Under the pieces are notes generated by a model. It was not told the DNA's origin, did no database searches, and saw only the letters and a list, made by a program, of their open reading frames with translations. The translations under genes and the position numbers were made by a program. Below are positions 27,208 to 33,858 of a DNA stretch of 64,000 nt, piece after piece. The stretch is from an uncultured Lachnospiraceae bacterium (GTDB lineage Bacteria > Bacillota > Clostridia > Lachnospirales > Lachnospiraceae), in the NCBI GenBank assembly GCA_910578715.1, contig CAJTRL010000013.1, forward strand, positions 5,689 through 69,688, read 5' to 3'. How positions within the stretch are numbered: position 1 is the stretch's first letter; every line of letters begins with the position of its first letter.

Positions 27208-28086
27208 ATGACAGGGAAGATAATCAAAGGTATCGCGGGATTTTATTATGTGCATATTGAGGACAAGGGCGTTTATGAATGCAAAGCGAGAGGTATTTTC
27301 AGAAATCAGCAGATAAAACCGCTTGTCGGAGACGATGTTTCCGTGACGATACTGGATGAACAGGAAAAAGAAGGAAACATTACAGAGATTTTACCGCGGC
27401 AGAACGAACTGATTCGTCCCGCGGTTGCCAATATTGACCAGGCGCTTGTGTTTTTTGCAATTGTCAAACCGGAACCGGATTTCCGGCTGCTGGACCGCTT
27501 CCTGATTCGGATGGAGCAGCAGAAACTGACGAGCATTATCTGTTTTAACAAACAGGATATTGCATCGGAAGAAGAAAAGGCAGCCTTGCGCGAGGCTTAT
27601 GAGACCTGCGGTTACCGCGTTCTGTTTGTCAGCGCGCACAGGAAGGAAGGCCTGGAAGAACTGAGGAAGTTGCTGGCCGGGCGGACGACCGCCCTGGCCG
27701 GACCAAGCGGCGTAGGCAAATCGACGATGATTAATGCGTTGGCGCCGGAGGCGTGCATGGAGACCGGCAGCATCAGCCGGAAAATCGAAAGAGGGCGGCA
27801 TACGACCAGGCATTCGGAAATCATCGCATTGGGAGAGAATACCTATCTGATGGACACGCCGGGATTCACATCTTTGCATATCGCGGAGATTACAAAAGAA
27901 GAACTGAGCGGCTATTACCCGGAATTTGAGCAGCATGAGCCCTATTGCAGATTCGGCGGCTGTGCCCATATCAGCGAACCGGGCTGCGGCGTGAAGGCGG
28001 CAGTGGAGCGGGGACTTATCAGCCGGGTGCGTTATGAAAATTATAAAGCGCTTTATCAGGAGTTGAAGGATATCAGAAGGTACTAG
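27208..28086 (+). CDS. rsgA: Ribosome small-subunit GTPase RsgA
   Basis: RsgA checks late maturation of the 30S subunit. The 292-residue protein has an OB fold (~1-70) and a circularly permuted GTPase order: NKQD (G4, ~113), then GPSGVGKST (G1, ~165), then DTPG (G3, ~215). A C-terminal zinc knuckle follows with CRFGGCAH and a later Cys. It comes 73 nt after the kinase. That gap holds a short frame ending IS-AAE that resembles the kinase C-terminus ITFVAE, perhaps a small duplication. Confidence 0.94.
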   Translation: MTGKIIKGIAGFYYVHIEDKGVYECKARGIFRNQQIKPLVGDDVSVTILDEQEKEGNITEILPRQNELIRPAVANIDQALVFFAIVKPEPDFRLLDRFLIRMEQQKLTSIICFNKQDIASEEEKAALREAYETCGYRVLFVSAHRKEGLEELRKLLAGRTTALAGPSGVGKSTMINALAPEACMETGSISRKIERGRHTTRHSEIIALGENTYLMDTPGFTSLHIAEITKEELSGYYPEFEQHEPYCRFGGCAHISEPGCGVKAAVERGLISRVRYENYKALYQELKDIRRY

Positions 28087-28148
28087 TGCACTCAATCAGA
28101 AAATGGAACACTGGATTTCGTAACGGAATGGCCGTCAGGACATTCTGT

Positions 28149-28200
28149 ACCCCGCCATAAGCGAAGCCTGAGCATTGCTTCGAGGCGGGGTTTTTGTTTT
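28149..28200 (+). terminator. Terminator after rsgA
   Basis: CCCCGCC (28150-28156) pairs with GGCGGGG (28184-28190) followed by TTTTTGTTTT. An inner CGAAGC/GCTTCG pair extends the stem. This ends the murE-to-rsgA transcription unit. Just behind it (28213-28258) AGCCAG/CTGGCT encloses a CTGCgaaGCAG hairpin in the lipoprotein leader. Confidence 0.85.
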
Positions 28201-28290
28201 ATATGAGCGATGAGCCAGACAGCTGCGAAGCAGACCTTTGACGAATGCTGCGGAATTGCTGGCTGATAGATGAAGGGGGATGTTCATTCT

Positions 28291-30531
28291 ATGAAGAAAC
28301 GATGGCGGACAGGAATTATCACGGGTATCTGCCTCCTGCTTGCGGGATGCGGTGCGGGCAATGAAAATACGGAGCTTTCCCGGCAGAAAACGCAGCCGGA
28401 AAAGATGGTGACGGGAGCTGCGGCGGAAGGTATCGGGTTGGGGGAAGATACCGGATGGGCGCCGGAAGGCACTGGATTTGGAGAAAACGATGAGCAGTCG
28501 CCGGAAGACACCGGACTTGGGGAAAATGCCGGACAGGAGCCGGAAGAGCCGTTTCCTGTCATTTCTTATGCGTCGGCGTATCGGCAGTTTCTGGAAACAT
28601 ACATAGAAGAAAACGAATACGCGCACAGGGCAAGAGCGATGCTGGCATTTATCGATGATGATAATATGCCGGAATTGTTATTAATAGAGGACAACAGCCA
28701 CGCATCGGGAGTAAAAGTTTATACCTATTATCAGGAGGCGGTAACGGAGCTGGGCGAATTTGGTTCTATGGGGTCGATGCAGTATGCGGAAAGAGACGGG
28801 ATGATTCTCAGCAGTTTCACCGGAATGGGAGAAAACTATGCCGGATTTTTCAGGGTGGAAGACGGAGCGGCAAAGCCAGTCTGTGAACTGCGGGACTGCC
28901 AGTGGTCCGACGGAAGCCATCTGTCCTATGAAATAGACGGCGTCAGCGTTACAAAAGAAGCCTGTCATGCAAAATGGGAAGAGCTGTATGACACGGATAA
29001 ATATATTGTAATCGGTTACGAGGACGCCTTTGCCGTTCAGGAAATGGAGCCGGGAGATTTGATTACCAAAGCCGTGAACGCTTTGCTTTTGAACAGGGAA
29101 TCGCCGCGGCTTATAGAAATGGCGGCTGAACAGTCGGAAGTACTGGAAGGATATGGGAAGTTTCTTACAGAGTATGAATCGCAGCAAAAGGGCAGTAACA
29201 GCAGTAACAACGGCGGCGGTAACAGAGACAGCAGCAACAGCGGCGGCGGTAACAGGGAAGAGGTCCCCGGTTTTGCACTGATATATCTGGATGGCGATGA
29301 CGTGCCGGAACTTCTTGTGATAGAAGGATGGGCGCACGCGAGCGGCGTTTCCGTCTATACTTATGAGGAGGGAGCGGTGGTTTCCGTCGGCGTTTACGGA
29401 CAGTACGGCGCTATGGGGTACCGGGAAAAAGAGGGAATCATATTTGATGACTACGACACTGGCTGCAGCAGCATATATTCCAGCGTGTATCAGATAGACG
29501 GAAGTAAGGAAACGCTTCTGCAAAGTTACAGCGAAAGATACGGCCTGCCGGAAGGGGCGGAAGAACTGCAGTATACCTATACGGTGGACGGAAAAGAGGC
29601 GTCGGCGGAACAATACGGGAAAGTCTGCGAAAAATGGAGTGAAACCGACTACCGGGTGATTGACTACGGTATGTGCCGGACGCTGACGGACGGCGATATA
29701 CAGAGCGCTTTGGCGGAAGAATTGGAAAATCTGATTCTGACACAGGAAGAAGTGCTGAAGCAAAATGTGCTCATCCTGGAAGGCGCTCAGGACGGCAGCA
29801 TTTTGTTACTGGACTATGATGACTATGACAGGGACGGCAAATGCGAAGTCTTTATGCTTTGCGGTGACAGAAGCGACGAATATGGCGAGGACATATACAG
29901 AGGAAGGCTTTACTTTGCGGGAGCGGACTGCTGCACGTTGCTGCGCAGACAGGATTACCGCATGATAGACGGGAAAATGAAACTGGGACCGGACAGGAAG
30001 TATTTATTTTTTCATACAGATTTCTGCTTTACGGCGAATATCAGCGAACTCTGGACGGTGGAAGACGGAAAACCGGTAGAAAGCGAGTTTTCCCAATTGG
30101 GTCAGATAGTATACCGCGGCGGAAATGAGTTTGAAATCTGGATGGATGAATACGACAATTTTTACGAAACGGATGTCAAAATGTGGACGGGGCATACTTA
30201 TAAGCCATATTTTTATTATTATGATTACAACAGCGACCGGATTAAAGCATATGACGGGGAAATTATTTCCGGGGATAAATTTGCGGAACTCAGTGGAACG
30301 AATCTGATAGAGGAAATAGAGGCGGAAGGATATACGGTAGAAACGATTATCAGGTGGGAAAACGATATTATAGCCATTAATTACCGGATAGATGAGGAAG
30401 AGGAGTTCGGGGTTATTACTTATGAAAATGTGATTTGGGATAACAGGGTGAAAGATTTCTGGCAAAAAGATATGCGCGGCGTTACCTCGTGGCAGAATGC
30501 GGGAGAAGGCGGAAGTTTCTGGCTGGAGTGA
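28291..30531 (+). CDS. Large repeat-containing lipoprotein, unknown function
   Basis: The predicted secreted protein of 746 residues has an N-terminal lipobox: MKKRWRTG, then a hydrophobic stretch ending LLLAGC, so Cys ~20 would be lipidated. Next come three imperfect 13-residue repeats of GxGxGEN..QxPE type (~48-85). Two homologous modules follow (~95-290 and ~315-490), each with a Y..FL segment and the shared pattern DxDDxPELLxIExxxHASGVxVYTY. A Gly/Asn/Ser-rich linker (~300-325) separates them. A third, different C-terminal part runs to 746. No catalytic motif is seen. ATG 28270 is an in-frame alternative, but 28291 gives the normal signal peptide. Confidence 0.75.
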   Translation: MKKRWRTGIITGICLLLAGCGAGNENTELSRQKTQPEKMVTGAAAEGIGLGEDTGWAPEGTGFGENDEQSPEDTGLGENAGQEPEEPFPVISYASAYRQFLETYIEENEYAHRARAMLAFIDDDNMPELLLIEDNSHASGVKVYTYYQEAVTELGEFGSMGSMQYAERDGMILSSFTGMGENYAGFFRVEDGAAKPVCELRDCQWSDGSHLSYEIDGVSVTKEACHAKWEELYDTDKYIVIGYEDAFAVQEMEPGDLITKAVNALLLNRESPRLIEMAAEQSEVLEGYGKFLTEYESQQKGSNSSNNGGGNRDSSNSGGGNREEVPGFALIYLDGDDVPELLVIEGWAHASGVSVYTYEEGAVVSVGVYGQYGAMGYREKEGIIFDDYDTGCSSIYSSVYQIDGSKETLLQSYSERYGLPEGAEELQYTYTVDGKEASAEQYGKVCEKWSETDYRVIDYGMCRTLTDGDIQSALAEELENLILTQEEVLKQNVLILEGAQDGSILLLDYDDYDRDGKCEVFMLCGDRSDEYGEDIYRGRLYFAGADCCTLLRRQDYRMIDGKMKLGPDRKYLFFHTDFCFTANISELWTVEDGKPVESEFSQLGQIVYRGGNEFEIWMDEYDNFYETDVKMWTGHTYKPYFYYYDYNSDRIKAYDGEIISGDKFAELSGTNLIEEIEAEGYTVETIIRWENDIIAINYRIDEEEEFGVITYENVIWDNRVKDFWQKDMRGVTSWQNAGEGGSFWLE

Positions 30532-30616
30532 AAAATCGATTGGTATGTAAAAATGAACTTAGGAACTGTCAGGTTGAGCCTTAATACCGAGAAAAAGTAA
30601 AATTTTTTTAAATATG

Positions 30617-30644
30617 TTGTAATGAAGGAAAAATAGTGTATACT
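30617..30644 (+). promoter_or_regulatory. Promoter of the toxI-toxN locus
   Basis: TTGTAA (30617-30622), a 16-nt spacer and TATACT (30639-30644) place the transcription start near 30651, at the first antitoxin repeat. Confidence 0.55.
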
Positions 30645-30654
30645 AAAGATAGTA

Positions 30655-30758
30655 GGTGATGCACAGCCTTATAAATGAGCGAGTTATAAGTGGGTGATGC
30701 ACAGCCCATAAGTGAGCGAGTTAGCAGGAGGCAGGGACTATTTGAGTCTCTGCCTTTT
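30655..30758 (+). ncRNA. toxI: ToxI-like antitoxin RNA: two tandem repeats plus terminator
   Basis: Two direct repeats of about 38 nt start at 30655 and 30693. Both begin GGTGATGCACAGCC and share TGAGCGAGTTA, with one gap between them. A rho-independent terminator follows immediately: GGCAGGGACT (30730-30739) with AGTCTCTGCC (30745-30754) and TTTT. In type III toxin-antitoxin loci a short tandem-repeat RNA is made from the same promoter, partly terminated before the toxin gene, and each repeat folds into a pseudoknot that inhibits the toxin. This arrangement fits exactly. The repeat number is at the low end for the family. Confidence 0.8.
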
Positions 30759-30813
30759 CTGTCGGATAATACGGCGGCTAAGGTATGCGATTGTTTGTGT
30801 ACAAAGGAGTTTT

Positions 30814-31296
30814 ATGAAAGATAATTTAAGAATATATGGAGTGAAGGATTCCTACATAAAATATTTGAGCCAATATCAGGAGCATTTGTTCCGGCATGAA
30901 GGAGGAGCGTCAGGACGTAAGTATATTGGAGTCGTTTTTGAAATCAATAAATTTTCCTATTTTGCACCATTATCTTCGTTTAAACCCAAACATAAGAAGA
31001 TGAAGGAAAGTGTGGATTTTATTAAGATAAAGGATTACGCAGTTATCAATATTAATAATATGATTCCTGTACCGAAAGGGCAATTGGCAGAGCTGAATAT
31101 CAATGCGGAAAAAGATACGCATTATAAGTTTCTTTTGCAGTCTGAAAATCGGGAAATCAATAAACAAAAATGTCGAATCAGAAAAAATGCGGAGATAGTT
31201 TACAATCATAAGAAGCGTAATGGAAATTTGACACCATTGGCAAAAAGAACAAACGATTTTGAAATGCTGGAGAAATTAAGCAGAGATTTTTGGTGA
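30814..31296 (+). CDS. toxN: Type III toxin-antitoxin endoribonuclease (ToxN/AbiQ family)
   Basis: The 160-residue protein matches the ToxN/AbiQ family in ordered motifs: YIKYLSQYQ near the start, KYIGVVFEINKFSYFAPLSS (~34-53), KHKKMKES, DFIKI, and ININNMIPVP (~85). Family members are sequence-specific endoribonucleases released when phage infection upsets antitoxin supply, causing abortive infection or growth arrest. ATG 30814 has a strong AAAGGAG site; longer in-frame starts would run into the antitoxin terminator. A+T content is visibly higher than in the neighbours, suggesting transfer. It sits between housekeeping genes (rsgA side and ychF). Confidence 0.88.
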   Translation: MKDNLRIYGVKDSYIKYLSQYQEHLFRHEGGASGRKYIGVVFEINKFSYFAPLSSFKPKHKKMKESVDFIKIKDYAVININNMIPVPKGQLAELNINAEKDTHYKFLLQSENREINKQKCRIRKNAEIVYNHKKRNGNLTPLAKRTNDFEMLEKLSRDFW

Positions 31297-31355
31297 TTAC
31301 TAATGACTATTTTTGTTTACGATTTTGCTGAGGCCGGCAAAATCGCATAGTAATC
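31295..31355 (+). terminator. Long hairpin at the 3' end of toxN
   Basis: An outer stem GATTACTA (31295-31302) with TAGTAATC (31348-31355) encloses an inner stem CGATTTTGC (31320-31328) with GCAAAATCG (31337-31345). The outer arm starts inside the toxN stop codon. It probably protects or ends the toxin transcript. Confidence 0.6.
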
Positions 31356-31361
31356 TCGCAA

Positions 31362-31390
31362 TTTACTTTTGAGTCTTACTGTGCTATACT
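31362..31390 (+). promoter_or_regulatory. Promoter for ychF
   Basis: TTTACT (31362-31367), a 17-nt spacer and TATACT (31385-31390) lie about 54 nt before the ychF start. Confidence 0.55.
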
Positions 31391-31443
31391 ATCATAGCTG
31401 TTAAGGCTTTTTATTTTGAGTAAACACGGAGGAATAAAATATC

Positions 31444-32541
31444 ATGAAACTCGGCATCGTAGGTCTGCCAAACGTTGGAAAAAGCACATTATTTAATTCA
31501 TTGACAAAAGCGGGTGCGGAATCGGCCAATTATCCGTTCTGTACCATCGACCCGAATATTGGCATCGTGGCCGTTCCCGATGAACGGCTGAAACTGCTTG
31601 GGGATATGTATCAGTCCAAAAAGGTGACGCCGGCAACCATCGAGTTTGTGGACATCGCGGGACTTGTGAAAGGCGCGTCCAAAGGAGAAGGGCTGGGCAA
31701 CCAGTTTTTGAGCAATATCCGGGAAGTGGACGCGGTCGTCCATGTGGTGCGCTGTTTTGAAGATTCTAATATCGTGCATGTGGACGGTTCCATTGACCCG
31801 ATGCGCGATATAGAGACCATAAATCTGGAATTGATTTTTTCCGATATGGAGATACTGGACAGAAGAATCGCCAAAGTCGGGAAAAGCGCGAGAATGGACA
31901 AAACCCTGGGAAAAGAGTTTGCGCTTTTGGAGAAAATCAAGGCACATCTGGAGGAAGGAAAACTGGCGAGGAGTTTCGAGCCGGAGGATGAAGACGAACA
32001 GGTGCTGCTCGCTTCCTATAACCTGTTGACTTACAAACCGGTTATTTTTGCGGCGAATGTCGCGGAGGAGGATTTGGCGGACGACGGGGCCGGCAATGAG
32101 AAGGTTGCCGAAGTGAGGGCTTTCGCGGCGGAAAACGACAGTGAGGTTTTCGTTATCTGCGCCCAGATAGAACAGGAAATTGCGGAGCTGGACGAAGAAG
32201 AGACGGCTATGTTTCTGGAAGATTTAGGTTTGAAGGAGTCCGGCCTGCAAAAGCTGATTAAGGCAAGCTACCACATTCTGGGCCTGATGAGTTTCCTGAC
32301 GGCCGGGGAAGACGAAACGAGGGCATGGACGATTAAAATCGGTACGAAGGCGCCGCAGGCGGCCGGAAAAATACATACCGATTTTGAAAGAGGCTTTATC
32401 AAGGCGGAAGTCGTAAATTATAAGGACCTGTTAGAGCAGGGCTCTCTTGCGGCGGCCAGGGAAAAAGGACTTGTAGGTATGGAAGGCAAAGAATATGTGG
32501 TGAAAGACGGGGACGTGATTTTGTTCCGGTTTAATGTCTAG
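31444..32541 (+). CDS. ychF: Redox-related P-loop ATPase YchF (Obg family)
   Basis: YchF is a ribosome-associated ATPase of the Obg family linked to stress responses. The 365-residue protein has the G1 motif GLPNVGKSTLFN (~6-17), G3 DIAGLVKGAS, and the N-A-N-V segment at G4 (~200) that explains ATP preference. A coiled-coil middle and a C-terminal TGS domain (~280-363) follow. A GGAGG site precedes the start. The stop codon's last base is the first base of a structured repeat element. Confidence 0.93.
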   Translation: MKLGIVGLPNVGKSTLFNSLTKAGAESANYPFCTIDPNIGIVAVPDERLKLLGDMYQSKKVTPATIEFVDIAGLVKGASKGEGLGNQFLSNIREVDAVVHVVRCFEDSNIVHVDGSIDPMRDIETINLELIFSDMEILDRRIAKVGKSARMDKTLGKEFALLEKIKAHLEEGKLARSFEPEDEDEQVLLASYNLLTYKPVIFAANVAEEDLADDGAGNEKVAEVRAFAAENDSEVFVICAQIEQEIAELDEEETAMFLEDLGLKESGLQKLIKASYHILGLMSFLTAGEDETRAWTIKIGTKAPQAAGKIHTDFERGFIKAEVVNYKDLLEQGSLAAAREKGLVGMEGKEYVVKDGDVILFRFNV

Positions 32542-32655
32542 TGTGAGAAGAAGTTCTAAAGATGTCTCGTCATAGGACGAGACACCAAGAACTTCTACGG
32601 TCCGCGAGGCGGACCTTTCTCACACGAAAGAACGCCTGAAAAGCGGCGTTCTTCC
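32541..32655 (+). repeat. Structured three-way-junction repeat, copy A
   Basis: An outer stem GTGTGAGAA (32541-32549) with TTCTCACAC (32617-32625) encloses two arms. Arm 1 is GAAGTTCT/AGAACTTC topped by GTCTCGTC/GACGAGAC. Arm 2 is GGTCCGC-gag-GCGGACC. A separate 3' hairpin AAGAACGCC/GGCGTTCTT follows, then CCC. The same plan and the conserved segments TTCTAA, AAGAAnTTCTACG and GAAAGAA recur at 49371 and 51333, while stem sequences differ but stay paired. Confidence 0.75.
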
Positions 32656-32693
32656 CGTTGCTGAGGAGAGATAGAAGGAAAGCAGGAGTAAGC

Positions 32694-33593
32694 ATGAATG
32701 ATATTATGAACAGCTCGGATATTGCGTTTCCGAATATCGGGCTGTATTTGGAAAATGTGCCGAAGTCGTTCGGCGTTTTTGGATTCCAGATTGCGCTGTA
32801 CGGCGTAATGATAGGGCTTGGCGTCTTAAGCGGCGTGCTCATGGCGGCGCATGTGGCGAAACTGGAAAAGAAAGATTCGGATATTGTCTGGGATTTTATT
32901 CTGTATGCGCTGATTTTTTCGATAATCGGCGCGAGAATCTATTATGTGATATTCGAGTGGGATATGTACAAAGATAATCTGCTGGAAATTTTTAATCTCA
33001 GGCATGGCGGCCTGGCTATCTATGGAGCGGTCATTGCAGCCTTCCTTACATTGTATATATACTGCCGGGTAAAGAAGCTGCATTTTTTACAGCTTGGGGA
33101 TATCTGTATGCCGGGGCTGGTGCTCGGACAGGTCATCGGCCGGTGGGGGAATTTTTTTAACAGGGAAGTGTTCGGAGAATATACGGACAGTCTGCTTGCC
33201 ATGCGGCTTCCCATTGAGGCAGTCAGAAGCCGGGATATTTCGGCTAATGTGGCGGCGCATATTCTGGACGGCACCAATTATATTCAGGTGCACCCCACTT
33301 TTTTATATGAAGGAATTTGGAATCTGGCTTTGATGGGGCTCATGCTTCTGTACCGGAAGCATCGGAAGTTCGATGGAGAAATATGTCTTCTTTATCTGGG
33401 CGGCTATGGACTTGGCAGATTCTGGATAGAAGGCATCCGCACCGACCAGCTTTTTCTTGCCGGGACGACTATTCCGGTTTCCCAGCTGCTTGCGCTGATT
33501 TTCGTAGTGGTTTCGGTAACTGTGGATGTTATCATCCGCCGCCGGATGGCAAAACGTGCAGAAAAAGCAGAAAAAAAGGAAGAAAACGGGTAA
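32694..33593 (+). CDS. lgt: Prolipoprotein diacylglyceryl transferase
   Basis: Lgt attaches diacylglycerol to the lipobox cysteine of prelipoproteins at the membrane, for example the 28291 lipoprotein. The 299-residue protein is multi-spanning, with seven hydrophobic segments. It carries the conserved HGGLAIYGAVIAA segment (~103) and GRWGNFFNREVFGEY (~145), plus a late arginine-containing GLGRFWIEGIRTDQ (~238). ATG 32694 with AGGAG upstream is preferred to 32658, which lies in the repeat-element region. Confidence 0.93.
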   Translation: MNDIMNSSDIAFPNIGLYLENVPKSFGVFGFQIALYGVMIGLGVLSGVLMAAHVAKLEKKDSDIVWDFILYALIFSIIGARIYYVIFEWDMYKDNLLEIFNLRHGGLAIYGAVIAAFLTLYIYCRVKKLHFLQLGDICMPGLVLGQVIGRWGNFFNREVFGEYTDSLLAMRLPIEAVRSRDISANVAAHILDGTNYIQVHPTFLYEGIWNLALMGLMLLYRKHRKFDGEICLLYLGGYGLGRFWIEGIRTDQLFLAGTTIPVSQLLALIFVVVSVTVDVIIRRRMAKRAEKAEKKEENG

Positions 33594-33772
33594 CAGTTCC
33601 GCCTCCGCCCGGACAGAGCATCATCTCTTTGGAGGCACGCTTGCGCTCCACGAAAAATCGCAGCGGTACTAGGTTCAAAAGCAGCATAAAGCCGCTTTTT
33701 CACCAAGCACCGGCGTTTTTCCAGGGCCTCCGCCAGAGAATGATGCTCTGTCCGGGCGGAGGCGGAATTGTT
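33592..33772 (+). repeat. Long palindromic element with conserved core, copy D1
   Basis: The left arm (33592-33624) pairs with the right arm (33740-33772). Twenty-eight consecutive bases are perfectly complementary, with nearly complete pairing outside them. The ~115-nt core between them matches the reverse strand of 59617-59738: TTTGGAGGCACGCT, CGCTCCACGAA, TCGCAGCGGTACTA and TTTTCCAGGGCCTCCG are shared. The arms of the two copies are unrelated in sequence. It begins at the lgt stop codon. It contains no credible gene; a frame through it is a by-product. Confidence 0.75.
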
Positions 33773-33813
33773 GCAAAAATAGTTAAAAATAGACATTTAT
33801 CAGGTGAAATTCT

Positions 33814-33853
33814 CCCCCGCTTATGTTATGATGAAAAAAAGCGGGGGTTATTT
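33814..33853 (+). terminator. Terminator hairpin overlapping a -10-like box, before the HD-GYP gene
   Basis: CCCCCGCTT (33814-33822) pairs with AAGCGGGGG (33839-33847), followed by TTATTTTTT. TATGAT (33827-33832) lies in the loop. Read-through RNA would terminate here, while a transcript starting at the loop would begin in the 3' arm and keep the G-rich ribosome site free. Confidence 0.6.
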
Positions 33854-33858
33854 TTTGG

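Noticed and set aside
28681..29763. 360-codon minus-strand frame opposite the lipoprotein
   Set aside because: Antisense shadow; the + frame has lipobox, repeats and codon bias.
30655..30730. Mini CRISPR array
   Set aside because: Only two adjacent repeats with no spacer between them, followed by a terminator and a ToxN-type gene; a type III antitoxin explains them.
33592..33772. Insertion sequence or retron
   Set aside because: No transposase or reverse transcriptase frame, no conserved terminal repeats between copies and no visible target duplication.
33404..33796. Possible small gene through the palindromic element D1 (also a + frame extending from lgt)
   Set aside because: Most of the frame is formed by the inverted repeat and core; similar translations arise from D2 only because the DNA repeats. 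No SD or motif.
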